Assembly: GCA_035048495.1 (NCBI GenBank)
Contig: CM068541.1
Location: 4,223,929-4,287,928, forward strand
Direction: 5' to 3'
Length of the DNA stretch: 64,000 nucleotides
DNA from: Euptelea pleiosperma
Lineage: Eukaryota; Streptophyta; Magnoliopsida; Ranunculales; Eupteleaceae
Below, one piece after another: positions 30,871 to 42,619 of the stretch. Made by a program: the position numbers and the translations under genes. Under the pieces are notes generated by a model. The model ran no database searches, was not told the origin of the DNA, and saw nothing but the letters and a program-made list of their open reading frames with translations. The first letter of the stretch is position 1, and every line of letters starts with the position of its first letter.

Positions 30871-31525
30871 ACGAATGATATGTCGTCTAAATAATTTTTT
30901 CCCTAGTTGATAAAGTAAGCTTAGGCGAACTTCCTAGAAGTGCTCCAATGGACTTAGGGTCCAGAGAAGCCCCACTTGTACTAAAGAGTATGACCAAATC
31001 TACTTGGCAAAGTTGCAATGCAATAACACAGATCGAGCGTATCGATTTTGAGATGCATTAGGTACGTAATAACTCAGTTTTCTAAGGTTTTAAATAACAA
31101 AAATAATGAAGTATGGGTATTAGTCATAAACTTGAATGTGTACACAACTGTCCTTGGTTTCTTTTTTTATTTCTTTTTTCCTTCTTTTCCTAAGTAGATT
31201 ATTGGTTTATTATGAGACATATCATTATAGATTGACACAAAATGATCCATAAAAAAGGTCAATGTTAAACAATTATAAAGGTAAAATTTTGAACTTTGTA
31301 AGAAAAAAAAGGATGGAAATGGTGATCATCATCTACAAGCACCAAATTCTTTCAAAACATATCGTTGAACAGAATGACATTCGATGAATTATGCATTTAT
31401 ATTAATGTGAATATCACATCTACACATGCGCAAAGAATCCAACTAGCAATCAAACACCCCAAGAAGATGCCTTGCCTTTCTTGTTTACATTTGAAGAATA
31501 TAAATCCTGAAAATTAATAATTTTT

Positions 31526-32007
31526 CTATGCATAATTGCATAGTCCAAGTACACAAAAACCTGCTTTGTTGCACCGATTGTTGCATCCACCACAATGACT
31601 CTTATTGAACGAAGGATTGACACACTTCCCTCCGCAACATATCTGTGTACTTGCATTTCTTGCCACACATCCCACAATTGTGTCGGTCTGTCAACACATT
31701 CACACATTTCTTCTTGCAACAATGTGGCCCTGGGCTCCCCTTAGCGTTACAAATTCTAGGAAATTTTTTGCAAGTTAATTTGTGCCTAGGCTTCCTCTCT
31801 AAGGAAGCGGCTTATCCCTCTTATAGAAGATGGTTCTTGGCTTTCAGGCAAGTGGAAATCAAAAGAATCTATTGCTGCATCATCATCAAGCTCGACAGCT
31901 ACTTCTTCATGATCATCATCATCTTCTTCACTTGATGTTGCTGTGATGCTGACGACTAGTAAAGCCATGACCACTACCAGTATGAAGAAGATCTTTATGA
32001 ACTTCAT
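31526..32007 (-). pseudogene. STIG1-like copy 3, frameshifted pseudogene
   Basis: Homologous over its whole length to copies 1, 2 and 4. The frame is open through the signal peptide and acidic region to RGISRFLREEA and then stops, because two bases are missing near 31797. A second 2-base loss lies near 31646, in the region coding KYTEICC. The remaining cysteine blocks (HCCKKKC, NCGMCGKKC, CNYA) are still readable in shifted frames. The leader is partly duplicated. A truncated secreted peptide of 73 residues could still be made but would lack the Stig1 domain. Confidence 0.85.
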
Positions 32008-32016
32008 GGTATGAAG

Positions 32017-32234
32017 AGAGAGAGAGAGAGAGGTGTCTTGAAGTACTGTGTTGATGGATAGAAAAGCTTAGTAGATTGGATGGAGAGGTGGAAGAGTAGG
32101 AGAAGGGGTTTATAGGGAAATTGGAGAGAGAGAGAGAGAGGATCTTGAAGTACTGTGTTGATGGATAGAAAAGCTTAGTAGATTGGATGGAGAGGTGGAA
32201 GAGTAGGAGAAGGGATTTATAGGGAAATTGGCAG
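32017..32234 (-). repeat. Tandem duplication of the STIG1 copy 3 leader and TATA box
   Basis: About 110 bp are present twice (about 32017-32126 and 32124-32234). Each unit runs from a short GA tract through CTTGAAGTACTGTGTTGATGG and GGATGGAGAGGTGGAAGAG to TTTATAGGGAAATTGG. This gives two TATA-like boxes (near 32108 and 32215) and two CT tracts in front of the pseudogene. Confidence 0.85.
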
Positions 32235-34252
32235 GAGAGTTGACAGAAGAAATGTTGCTACACGTTTTACTTTTAGTGGGATGGTCTTATTCAACGGTTA
32301 CCAACGAATAAAAAAGTCCCGAGAAGACGAAGTTCCATTCCAAGTAAAAGAAAGTTAGGTCCCTCAAAAAATTCCAGAATTCAAATATAAAGAAAAGGAG
32401 GGAGAATGAAGAATGACAAGTAAACTAATTATAAAATTCGGTTTCGAGACAGTCTGGAACCTGGTTACAAGAGACAAGTGAGAAGCGTAATCTGGCCAAA
32501 GAACCCGACGTTGCTTGCTAGCATTCCTCATGAAATTAAGATTACGGTCAAAGCACATGTGGTCTTATTAAGAGTTCCTTAATTTAATTGAACCCTTGTG
32601 CGAGCCACAACATAGGGCATGGGGTCCATGCCATTGATGTCAGACAAAATTGTTTAAGACCTTATTTAAGTCACTTTGCATTGGAATGAAAAAAGGGGTC
32701 AAAGCTCACTCAACGGACATAAAACAATGTGAACAGATGATCTCAACCATCTAAATTATTCCATTCTTCAGGATGGAATATAGGAATGGCGGCTCCACAA
32801 AAAGGTGCACTAACCAGAGAGGTTTTTTCTTTTCTTTTTCTTTTTCTTTTTTCTTTTATTCTTGAAAATTGTGGATATTGGGTCGTCCGGCCATAATCCC
32901 TCATCAGCCACTACTAGATAAATCTTGCAATTTTGCACACGTTGTTTGCTGCCTAGCTACCTTTTCCACTGCGTGATCTCTCTACCTGACGTGATCTTGC
33001 CGTTGATTAGTACTTTGAGGGCTTGTGGGTCCCCTTTGGAATCAAAATCGTGATAAGATCATGCTAGTGTGTAACATATGAAAAACTAATCGACTGAAAA
33101 GTCGTAAGAAAAGCTATCTTTCAAAGAGGAGCAAGTCAAAGCTCGCAGTTTTAAGGTTGTTATTTGAAGAGAGTGAGAGATTAGAGGGTTCTCAGACGTA
33201 TAAATTGAAAAAAAAAATAGCGATTCGAATTACAAAATCAACAAATGATAATAAACATGATCGACTGAAGATTAGGGAATTACGAAGATCAGGCCCGCCC
33301 CCCCACTAAGGAGATCATTTGTACCAGAAATCAAGTCAATATCATGGTCCCGATCATCCAATAAATTGACTTCTCTCTAACCATTCACAAAACGCGTGTA
33401 GTTGGTTAGGTGATGGGGATTATACGGCATGTCTGAATATGGGGTGAAGAGATCTCCTAGGCGAATAACATAGATTGTTGCATTTTGTTCGTTTGGGTTT
33501 GGCTAGGTTTATTGTTAGATGAACTGATATTGACCCCAAAAACAGAAACGTTAGGTACATGCAGCTAAAGCTAGTCCGTGACCAACCAACCATCACCCTA
33601 CATTTTTTTGTAGGAGTGATCTAGGAGGAGATCATCCTCACCAAAAATCAGCCATTGATTCATCTTTGTTCTTTAGATTTTTTATTGTTCTTTCTTCCCA
33701 ACAATGTACACAAGTGTCAACCTTGGTTCTTTTTCCTTTTTTTTTCCTAAGCAGATCATTGGTTTCTTAAATGGATCATTATTGACCAAAAATGGCCCAT
33801 CTTTATAGGTTTCATAAAGAAGAACCAAGATCTTATCCCCCAACTGGAAGGTGGATCTCAGCCACTCGCACCCAATTTTGACAAACTCTTTGTCGAGGAG
33901 TGTCTGGGCATGGGCCACCTACTAGTATATATATATAAAGAAGGCCAAGGTTAATAAAATATGTAAATTTTTTCAACTTTGTAAGAAAAAAAAGGCTGAA
34001 AATGGTGATGATCATCTACAAGCACCAAATTCTCAACAAATATAGAACCCACAAAACCCATTATCAAACCAATATCGCTGAACAGAATGACATGCATTCC
34101 ATGAAATTGGCCTTTATATTATTAATCAAAAATGTGAATATCACATCTACATGCGCAAAAAAAAAATACCACTAGCAATCCCCCCAAACACCCTAAGAAT
34201 CTTGCCTTTCTTGTTTACATTTGAAGAATATAAATTCTGAAAATTAATTTTT
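32235..34252. other. Spacer of the STIG1 array with duplicated flanks
   Basis: 32240-32640 and 32930-33470 match 34905-35580 and 35755-36120. 33620-33665 is a short family B arm (GATCATCCTCACCAAAAATC, then GCCATTGATTCATC). The stretch 33800-33945 is an insertion of about 140 bp not found downstream of copies 2 and 3, and it holds a minus-strand open frame (about 33682-33918) that I cannot identify. 34140-34250 is the likely 3' UTR of STIG1 copy 4. Confidence 0.45.
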
Positions 34253-34741
34253 CTACACATAATTGCATAGACCAAGTACACAAAAACGTCCGTTATTGCA
34301 CCCATTGTTGCATCCACCACAATGACTCTTACTGAACGAAGGGTTGACACACTTCCCTCCGCAGCATATCTCAGTGTACTTGCACTTCTTTCCACACATC
34401 CCACAATTGTGTCGGTCTGTCAACACATTCACACATTTCTTCTTGCAACAATGAGGCCCTGGGCTCCCCTTAGCGTGACAAATTCTAGGAAACTTTTTGC
34501 AAGTTAATTTGTGCCTAGGTTTCTTCTGTCTGAGGAAGCGGCTCATCCCTCTTATAGAAGATGGTTCTTGGCTTTCAGGCAAATGGAAATCATCAAAAGA
34601 ATCTATTGCTGCATCATCGTCAAGCTCGACAGCTACTTCTTCATGATCATCATCATCTTCTTCACTTGATGTTGCAGTGATGCTGACGACTAGTAAAGCC
34701 ATGACCACTACCAATATGAAGAAGATCTTTATGAACTTCAT
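34253..34741 (-). CDS. STIG1: STIG1-like secreted cysteine-rich protein, copy 4
   Basis: 162 residues, single exon, intact. It has the signal peptide MKFIKIFFILVVVMALLVV, the acidic stretch EEDDDDHEE, linker SQEPSSIRGMSRF, and the 16-cysteine domain with ICCGGKC and an end in CNYV rather than CNYA. The open frame continues upstream to 34915 through the CT tract (read as Ser-Leu repeats). I chose the ATG at 34741 because it is the conserved start in all copies and the TATA-like box (34855-34862) lies inside the longer frame. Role as for the other copies. Confidence 0.9.
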   Translation of the reverse strand: MKFIKIFFILVVVMALLVVSITATSSEEDDDDHEEVAVELDDDAAIDSFDDFHLPESQEPSSIRGMSRFLRQKKPRHKLTCKKFPRICHAKGSPGPHCCKKKCVNVLTDRHNCGMCGKKCKYTEICCGGKCVNPSFSKSHCGGCNNGCNNGRFCVLGLCNYV

Positions 34742-34742
34742 G

Positions 34743-34746
<4 letters not shown>

Positions 34747-34782
<36 letters not shown>
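34747..34782 (-). repeat. (CT)n tract in the 5' leader of STIG1 copy 4
   Basis: Pure GA repeat of about 36 bases on the plus strand, starting 5 bases before the ATG. Confidence 0.9.
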
Positions 34783-34783
<1 letters not shown>

Positions 34784-34854
34784 CTTGAAGTACTTTGTTG
34801 ATGGATAGAAAAGCTTAGCAGATGGGATGGAGAGGTGGAAGAGTAGGAGAAGGG

Positions 34855-34862
34855 ATTTATAG
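34855..34862 (-). promoter_or_regulatory. TATA-like box of STIG1 copy 4
   Basis: CTATAAAT on the minus strand about 115 bases before the ATG, in the context conserved across the array. Confidence 0.6.
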
Positions 34863-35199
34863 GGAAATTGGCGGGAGAGTTGACAAAATGAAATGTGGGT
34901 ACATAGTACGTACACGTTTTACTTTTAGTGGGATGGTCTAATTCAACGGCTACCAACGAATAAAAAAGTCCCGGAAAGACGAACTAGGTTCTAGGTTCCA
35001 GTCTAAGTAAAAGAAAATTAGGTCCCTCAAAGCATTCCAGAATTCAAATATAAAGAAAAAGGAGGGAGATAGAAGAATGAGAAGTAAACTAATTAAGAAG
35101 TTCAATATAAAAAAATGATTTAAAATTCTGTTTCCAGACGTTCTGGAACCGAGTTCTCCAAGTAACTGGACTCGGCTAAGTTTTCCAAGCTGTGACACC

Positions 35200-37097
35200 G
35201 AGTCAAACACCTGGTTACAAGAGACAAGTGAGACAAGTCGGTTGGGTGAGTTTTAAAACCGTGAACGGAATTAGTCTAATCAATATTAGAGGAATGCTAG
35301 CAAGCAACTCGTTGAAGGTGTTGGACAGATTCAACCTGCAAAAGACAAGAAAAAATATAAATTTTAATCCAAAAGCATATGGTTTTTAGGCAGTTCTTCT
35401 TTTCTATTACGAGAGTTGCATCTCTGCAACGCCACTAAGACGTTGCTTGTTAACATTAATCCTCATAAAATTAAGACTGCATTACGGTCCAAGCACGTGT
35501 GGTTCCTTATTAATTTAGTTGAACCCTTGTACGAGCCACAACATAGGGCATGGGGTCCGTGTCATTAGTGATATTATAATTTCCACTAATCTTTTCTAAT
35601 ATCAAAAGCGTACGTGTTAACATGAGAAAAACATGTCGATGGGCCCCATCGAGGACATTTCATATATCTAAAAAAAATGTGAACTAATGATCTCTACCAT
35701 CTAATTTATTCCATTGTTTGATCCATAATCCCTTATCAGCCCTAGGCAAGCGTTGTTTGCTTTGCTGCCTACTTTTTTCCACTGCTTGATCTCTCTCCTG
35801 ACGTGGGTTGCCGTTGATTAGTACTTTGAGGGATTGTGGGTCCCCGCGGAATCAAAATCGCACTTTGTGATAAGATCATGCTACAGTGTGTACCATATGG
35901 TAGTGACTCAAAGTCGCAAGTCAAAGCTCACAACTTGAAGAAGAGCGGAGAGATTAGAGGGTCCTCAGCCGTATAAATTGAAAATATTATCAACAAATGA
36001 TAATAATCATGATCATTTGTATTAGAAATTAAGTCAATCTCATGGTTCGCAAAAAATGCAGTTGGTTAGGTGATCGGAATCATACGGCAGGGCTGGATAT
36101 GGGGTGAAGAGATCTCCTAGTCGCATCCATAACATGCATTGAATTTTGTTTGTTTGGGTTTGGCTAGGTTTATTGTTAGATGAACTGATATTGACCCCAA
36201 AAAATAAACGAGCGTGGTAGGTACGTACATGCAGCTAGAGGCTAGAGGTAGTCCGTGAACAACCAACCATCGCACTGCAAAAACTGGGTAGGTTCGATCT
36301 ATAGTCATTGTGTGCATGGTAGAAACCCTAGGTAACCTGTGGGGGTGTTTGGTGACTAAGTTAACATTAATCGCACGGTGGCAATTTTAAATTGAGTTTA
36401 TGGAACAATCTTGATCTTGGGGAGTTAGGATAACATGTCGATCCTCTTGTGTTGGCATGTTGAGTAATAATTTAGCGAAAAGCTTTGCTCCTCCATAAAT
36501 GATAAAAACCCTGGAAAAGAAAGAAGAAACCTATTCCAGAATAGAATTATAGTTGTAACCGAACACCCTCTTAAAACCAAGAAACCGCGCGTGAGGAATT
36601 GAATGCAGGCCCAAATGATGAGAGATGAAAATGGCAAGCCCACAGTGGCAGAGAAGCTGTTTTCCGCGTCCATTGAAAAAGGGTTTGATGTTGAAAGAAG
36701 AAATGCTGCCGAACTTTGCGTGACTTTTTTAACAAACAAAGTACGGGTACCAAACTTTGTTAGACTGAGAAGTTTGAACAATCGGTTAGGCCAAGTCCCT
36801 ATCAATCCTTAGTTGTTAAGCGTCTCATCCTTGTTCGTCTTCTCATCAATTTCCCACGTTCTAGTGACCCCACCAAATCTCCATCATCTCCATCAACAAT
36901 CTCTCTCTCAAACCGTTTGCCGACGGGTCGGGTCAAGCCAGTAATCCAACATGAGAACCAGTTTTGGCTTGAATCTTAGCACTTTTGGGTTGAATGAAGT
37001 GGGAAAACTTCACCCACTGAAAAATAGAGTTCAAAACGACTTAGGCTCAAAAAATTCAGACTAAGAAAAATAACACTCAAAAATATGAGGATGTCAA
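35200..37097. other. Gene-free spacer right of the STIG1 array
   Basis: 35410-36260 repeats array flank sequence (GTTGCCGTTGATTAGTACTT, AGATCTCCTAG and TTTATTGTTAGATGAACTG also occur at 32930-33560). A plus-strand open frame at 36603-36812 begins like coding sequence (QMMRDENGKPTVAEKLF) but I do not recognise it. The rest is plain. Confidence 0.4.
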
Positions 37098-37371
37098 AAT
37101 ATCGATAAGAACTTCGGCGTGAGGAAGCGCAATTTTTTTTACTCGCCGCAGCCGTCTGGGCCTACTGACCACATGCATGTTTAGCCCACACCAACAATCA
37201 CCCTAAATCTCTAACCATTAGATTTTAGTACTTTTTAAGGTGTGATTATAGTCGTCAAATAAGCTGATCATTTAAGTAAGCCCAGATGGCAGCTGTACTG
37301 AGTAACAAAAATAATGCTTCCTCACACCAAAAAGCGTGAGGTATACCTTGTTACATCTTTTTCCTCTCAAG
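37098..37371. repeat. Degenerate MITE, GATGTAACAAGG family
   Basis: CGCCGCAGCCGTCTGGGCC at the left mirrors GCCCAGATGGCAGCTG at the right, and the right end CCTTGTTACATCTTTTTCC is that of the element at 13056-13454. The left terminus is lost. Confidence 0.55.
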
Positions 37372-38410
37372 ATTACTAATATACCCGCCAAAATAAAGGA
37401 AACCAAACAGGTATGTATGCAAGATTACCTTATACCTTTTTTAAGACGCTGGAAGCTAAAGTGTTTTTGCAAACCAAACAGGTGTTTATGCTAAAGAAAT
37501 GCTTCTCAAGGTCAAAAACTAGAGATGCGCTTCTCAAAAAGCATTCCCAAACACTACCTAAGTCATTATACTAATAAAAAAAGGATGCGGAGTAGTACTA
37601 AGAGGGAATTAAAAAAAGGGAAAAGCTCGTAAGAAGCTTCGTGCTTAATGTTGCTTAAACTTTAAAGCAAAGAGGAGGATTGATTTGTTTTGTTTAAGAT
37701 CAAGCAAATATCCATCAAAGTATGCGAATCACGTGTTATCGACACCGTTTATTCTTTGGAACGGTACTCTGTCTGTTGCTTATTATAATGCAACTTTTTT
37801 CATGTCAAATCAAACAGGACAATTATATATTAACTTACTATAATAGTATATTAACAAGCACATCCAATCATAAAAGGGAGAGTGACTAATCATATCCTTT
37901 CATACAATCTAACGGACTGTGTTTGAATCGGTGGCCCACCTAACTTGATCTACGGTATTAATTATCTCTACACTTTTGTTGTATCCCCACAGATTTGTCA
38001 TAGTATATGTTTGATATAGAAGGAATTCCATACGTGCTACAGGATTATCCACCGAAAATCTTTAATTTTATCCTCGTGATCTGCGCCATTAATAGACGCA
38101 CATGATATGGCAGATGCAGTAATTTCCTTATCTCGGGGTTAATTATGCGTCCAAGATTTATTAACACTGTAGATTAAAGATAAAAGAGAAAGTTTAGATG
38201 AATCTCAATGTTTAGGGTTCATATAGAATCTGTCTGTTGTTCCGATAAAGTAAATGAAAGTAGGTTTAGGGTTAAGATTAGGATATGGTTCCATGTCGAA
38301 AAGGACGAAACATAAATTCGCAATAATCAATATTCTTATGTAAAATAATTAAAAGAAAATATAGACTGTAAATAATGTACAACAACAAGCACACCTGTGG
38401 GATGATCATA

Positions 38411-38790
38411 GTGCTGGGGGTCAATAATGTCGCTTCCCAAGGGCGTCTTAGGGGCCTGCTTGTGTGAGGTCGATCGTCGTTAGAGTCAAGGGTCACGAGA
38501 TCAAATCGTGGAATGGACCCATGGGTGCGATGTCAATCATGGGTAAAAAGGCTAAAGTTCACCCCATCTTGACAAGATATTTTTTTAGGAGGAATGGTGG
38601 CTTGAGACCCGGTTAAAGCATAAGTCTAACAAGTGGTATCAGAGCTAAGGTTATGGGATCGAGTCATAGGAAACACATTCTGGAAGGAGAATTGTTGGAG
38701 ATCAATAATGCCACTCCCTAAATGCGTGGAAGGGGCCTGCGGTACGAGGTTGATCGCCATCAGAGCCAAGGGTCACAGGATCGAAATATA
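38411..38790 (+). repeat. Two-copy repeat with a tRNA-iMet-type primer-binding-site match
   Basis: 38411-38510 and 38692-38785 share GGTCAATAATGTCGCT-like, GGGGCCTGC, GAGGTTGATCG and GAGCCAAGGGTCACAGGATCG blocks. Between them TGGTATCAGAGC (38634-38645) equals the usual plant retrotransposon primer binding site. It looks like a fossil junction of LTR and internal sequence. Confidence 0.5.
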
Positions 38791-38937
38791 TACACTTTTG
38801 TATACATAAACATTACACAAACATTCTGCAAAATATCTAATTAATTAATGAAAATAATAAAGTTAATTACTAGATTAATCTCTTTCTCTTTAAATAAATA
38901 AATGTTTTATCAGTACTGTACTTCCCAAACTTTCAAC

Positions 38938-39243
38938 CAAGGTTCAAATAATAACCTTATAACGGACAAATAACATTATTGTTATGTTCGTTATAACGGC
39001 CATAGTAAAAATAGGTCAAAATAATATTATTTTTGATTTTTTTCAAAATAACATTGATAAAAGTAAAATAACAGATAACGGGTAAAATAATGGCTGTAGT
39101 TATTTCCAAAATAACATACTGTTATATTGTTAGGTCCATTAATTAATTTTACGGCTTTTGGCCTTGTCGCAAATATGATAATATGGGCACAACTGCATTA
39201 TAATGTCCATTATAATGTTTTTTTTATATAATTAAAAACCATG
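38938..39243. mobile_element. hAT-like MITE with perfect 8-bp target duplication
   Basis: CAAGGTTCAAATAATAACC at the left and ATTAAAAACCATG at the right are inverted, with ATAACGG/CCGTTAT repeats inside. CTTTCAAC flanks it at 38930-38937 and 39244-39251. It lies about 270 bp before the b561 gene start. Confidence 0.85.
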
Positions 39244-39509
39244 CTTTCAACAACACTCTTGTAACTATTAGGGCTGTGAATGGTTCAGATTTCAAGATTG
39301 ATCCAGGGCCAATCCAATAGTAGGCTCGAACAAGGAATTTTTTGGAAAAGATTAAAAAAAAACAAAAAAAAGAAAAAGTTGGAGAGAACACTACGTGGAT
39401 GAAGGAGAATGCCGGTTCTATGCGGCATTAGCTTTAGTATAGATACATAGATTTATTTAGTGTAAAGACAGACATTTAGACGGAACCTCCTAGATTAAAG
39501 TTCATCAAC

Positions 39510-40917
39510 ATGCCTTCTCCTCGTGTCCTTGTCTTACTCTTCTTGCCCTTCTTCTCCCTTCTCTCCATCAATGCTCAGTCCACTTCATGCAAAGAAGGAT
39601 TCTCTTTCAGGAAAATGAGAAGAAACATCACGAATTGCAAGAAGTTGGGAACTCTGGGGGCAGAATTTGGATGGAATTACGACAGCGACACAAATAGCAG
39701 GACGATCGACATCTTTTTCGGTGCAAAACCACATGCCCCGACAGGATGGATAGCATGGGGCGTTAATCCACACCGTGGACCACACATGGTTGGGACTAGA
39801 GCCCTCATAGGGTTTCAACATGCCAATGGGTCACTTTTACTAAGGACCTACAACATCACTAGAGAAACCAAAATCGGTTGCCGGCTCCATCCATCGGAGA
39901 TCGAGGTGAAAGTCGAGAATCAGCACTTGGTGTATCGGCAGGAGACTGGCTTCCTTACCATGTCTGCAACCTTAACTCTTCCCCCTGAGTACAACCTGTT
40001 AAGGTTGAATCATGTGTGGCAAGTCGGCTCCCTTGTGGTAGATGTAGAGCCCCAAATGCACGCTTTCACTCTTCAGAATTTTGAGAGTGCGGAGATCATA
40101 GACCTTACCTCGGGGAGATGTCGAAGTGCCGGGCATCACCTTCGTCACCTAAGAATTGTAAGCATGCAATTAAGTAAATCAGGATGTATAGAACTATTAA
40201 TTTCGGGTCAGGATCAGGAGGCAAAAATTTTGACATCAATTTTGGCGTACCGACATGGAAGATGAATCAATGGCTGATTTTTTGGTGAGGATGATCTCCT
40301 CAACATATAGATCACCCATACAAAATATCAGCCTATTCCGAAATTTCTAACCCCATCAAACGTGGTTTTCAAGTTAACGGTAAAAATAAACAGTTCATAA
40401 TTCCTCGACTTGTAAACCAGGCTACAAATATTGGAATGATTTGAATTGTTTTTGAGGATGATCTCCTCACCAAAAATCATCCCATTCCAAAACTTCGAAT
40501 TTATATATTGGCCCGCGCCAATTTTTTATTGTCAAATTTTTTGTCCCCTGATCGTAACCCATTAATTCCATGTTCTCTTTTATAAAAACATAGCTAACTC
40601 ATCAAATCATGAAAATGAAGACAATTTCAGTTTATAATGGGTTATTTGAGTTTTGGGCAGGTGCATGGCGTTTTAAACGTAGTCGGGTGGGGGACATTCT
40701 TGCCCATCGGTGTAATCGTCACAAGGTATCTCAAGGAAACCCCAGTGCAGTATGTGGGGTGGTTCAAGCTTCATGTTTCGTGCCAGATTTTGGGATACTC
40801 AATAGGCACTACGGGTTGGGGCATTGGAATATGGCTCGGAAATGCTTCCAAATATTACTCATTCAGCACCCACAGGATGTTTGGAATCATAATATTCACC
40901 TTCACAACATTGCAAGT

Positions 40918-40952
<35 letters not shown>

Positions 40953-41710
40953 CTGTAATAGTCCAACCTGTTATGTTACGTGGAGCGTGATGGTGTGCTT
41001 GAGTATTGTACATGAAGTCACGACACCGCAACCCAGCTTCACGCTGAGTTGGCTGGGGGTTACAGGGGGCAGCGCGCCCCTGTCCGAAAAGGGGGTTCGG
41101 TGACATCGCCCTTGCAGGACTCTTTCCCTTAAGGGCTTTTTCATACTTTTAAATAGAGATACGAAACCTTAGTTTTGTCTTGGGATTATATTTCCTCGTT
41201 TGATCAGAGATGATCATTCATTATATTTTGTGAGTCTTTTTCTTTTTGCCTCAGAGCATAGTGGAATTGGTGTGAATCCGTGAACGTACCTCAATCTAGA
41301 AAGAACTACGTAAATCTGTGTTGTGGGAGATTACATCTTTGTTCTTTTGATTGTTTATTGTTCTTTCTTCCTAATACAGCCCTGTTATACACTATGTATT
41401 TACACCCTGTTCTCTCTCGATCTCTAATTTGTTTGTGTTGTTTTTGTTTCAGATATTTGCTCAATTTTTGAAACCCAAGAAAGAGGCTAAGTATCGCAAG
41501 TACTGGAACATATACTACGATCTCTTGGGATACGCATTGATAGTGTTGATCATAGTGAATATAGTCAAAGGGTATCATATTCTAAGGCCAGATGAGAAAT
41601 TGAAGTGGGCTTATGTGGGTGTGCTTGGAGTGTTGGCTTCCATCGTTCTAGCCTTTGAGCTTCTCGTTTGGACTAAATTTTTACTTCTAAAACACAAAAG
41701 ACAGGGATGA
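39510..41710 (+). CDS. DOMON and cytochrome b561 domain protein, last haem-ligand site altered
   Basis: A predicted plasma-membrane redox protein passing electrons from cytosolic ascorbate to apoplastic acceptors. Exons 39510-40157, 40661-40915 and 41453-41710 join in phase 0 to give 386 residues, the usual size. Residues 1-23 are a signal peptide. DOMON spans about 45-190 with GWIAWGVNP, Met93 (HMVGT) and His168 (NHVWQ), the positions that bind haem in AIR12. The b561 core starts at 217: HGVLN (His218), KLHVSCQ (His254), STHRMFG (His287). At the fourth position plant relatives read NIYHH; here it is NIYYD (Tyr323-Asp324), so one of the two haem sites should be lost. The C-terminus is basic (KHKRQ). 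Intron 1 holds a family B MITE arm; intron 2 holds a (TC)n tract and an LTR-like repeat. Confidence 0.88.
40238..40500. repeat. Family B MITE, decayed, in intron 1 of the b561 gene
   Basis: TTGGCGTACCGACATGGAAG and ATGAATCAATGGCTGATTTT at the left correspond to the arms of 57052-57441. The right arm ends near CTCCTCACCAAAAATC and lacks the terminal part. Confidence 0.6.
41000..41390 (+). repeat. LTR-like repeat in intron 2 of the b561 gene
   Basis: It contains GGGGGCAGCGCGCCCCTG, then the same GAGCATAGTGGAATT, AACGTACCTCAATCTAG, AACTACGTAAATCTG order as 27440-27770, and ends near GTTCTTTCTTCCTAATACA. Likely a solo LTR or fragment; no target duplication was verified. Confidence 0.5.
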
Positions 41711-41997
41711 TCTAATTAGGAAATTGGGGTTTTTCAGTTACCTACTTGGTGAATTTAGCAATTAGAAGTTCCTCTCTATATTCAAAAAATTTAGTTTTGC
41801 CTCCTTTGACCATTGACTTAAAACAAGTATTAACACGCAATGCTGATACTATCCCTCCATATTAGAGCTCGTGTGTGAAATTGAAGTTAAACGATAGTAA
41901 AAAGCCACCTTATCAGGTTTATTTTCAAAAGAAATTTTTTTCGAGATTATTTTCTTTTCTTTGATGATGGAAACTTTTCCTGGGAAAATACGTCTGA

Positions 41998-42243
41998 TAG
42001 GGCTGTTTGATTGCACCCGAGAAAATATGCAATTTTCAATTATGTGAGAAAATAAAAGTGGATTTTCGTGGAAAACAATTCTCACCTATGTGGAACCAAA
42101 ATGAAGTCCAGGCTTGGATAGGAAAATCTCATTTCTAGAGAAAAATTTTCCAATTAAAAATGGCTATCAAACAAGGAAAAAATTATATTTTCCCAAAAAA
42201 GTGCAATTTTCTCACAGGAAAATTGGCAATCAAACACACCCTA
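41998..42243. mobile_element. Fold-back MITE (TAGGGCTGTTTGATTGC ends)
   Basis: AGGGCTGTTTGATTGC at the left mirrors GCAATCAAACACACCCT at the right, with TGTGAGAAAAT and TTTTCTCACA inside. It is flanked by TA on both sides. It lies between the b561 and PLPBP genes. Confidence 0.6.
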
Positions 42244-42619
42244 AGAAAAGAAAGTAATGTATGTAAAATTAGCAATCAAACCATGGGATGTTCTTCGAAA
42301 TTTGTATGGTGGTCTTTGAGATTAGTGTTAAGAAACGCAAGGGCGAAAAGTGGTCTGGCCAGGGACAACAACCACGAGGGACGATGCTAACACTGCATAA
42401 AGATAAATCCTATTTCGGTGAAGTTAACGATTGATGTGTTTATTTGAAAAATCTCTTGATGCACCAATTAGAGGTGGAGATGTTACGTTATCCACACTTG
42501 GGTTCCCTTTAAATTTGCAATGTGTAACTTAATCTGCATTAATGCCAAACACCCCCAATGAATCTCACCTAAGAGATCTCACATATCAAAAATCAACATA
42601 ATTAGATGATGGTTGCAAT

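Noticed and set aside
34742..34915. 58-residue N-terminal extension of STIG1 copy 4 through the CT tract
   Set aside because: It is read from the CT repeat as Ser-Leu runs, includes the TATA-like box, and is not kept as coding in the sister copies.
36603..36812. Possible small gene starting MQAQMMRDENGKP
   Set aside because: The first part looks coding, but no family was recognised, the rest is plain, and no splice partner was found.
40921..40950. (TC)n tract as a coding Ser-Leu repeat of the b561 protein
   Set aside because: It lies after the GT donor at 40916 and before the exon 3 acceptor at 41451-41452, so it is intronic.
40609..41103. Plus-strand open frame of 164 codons over b561 exon 2
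   Set aside because: Wrong frame relative to the spliced b561 protein, and it runs into a (TC)n tract.
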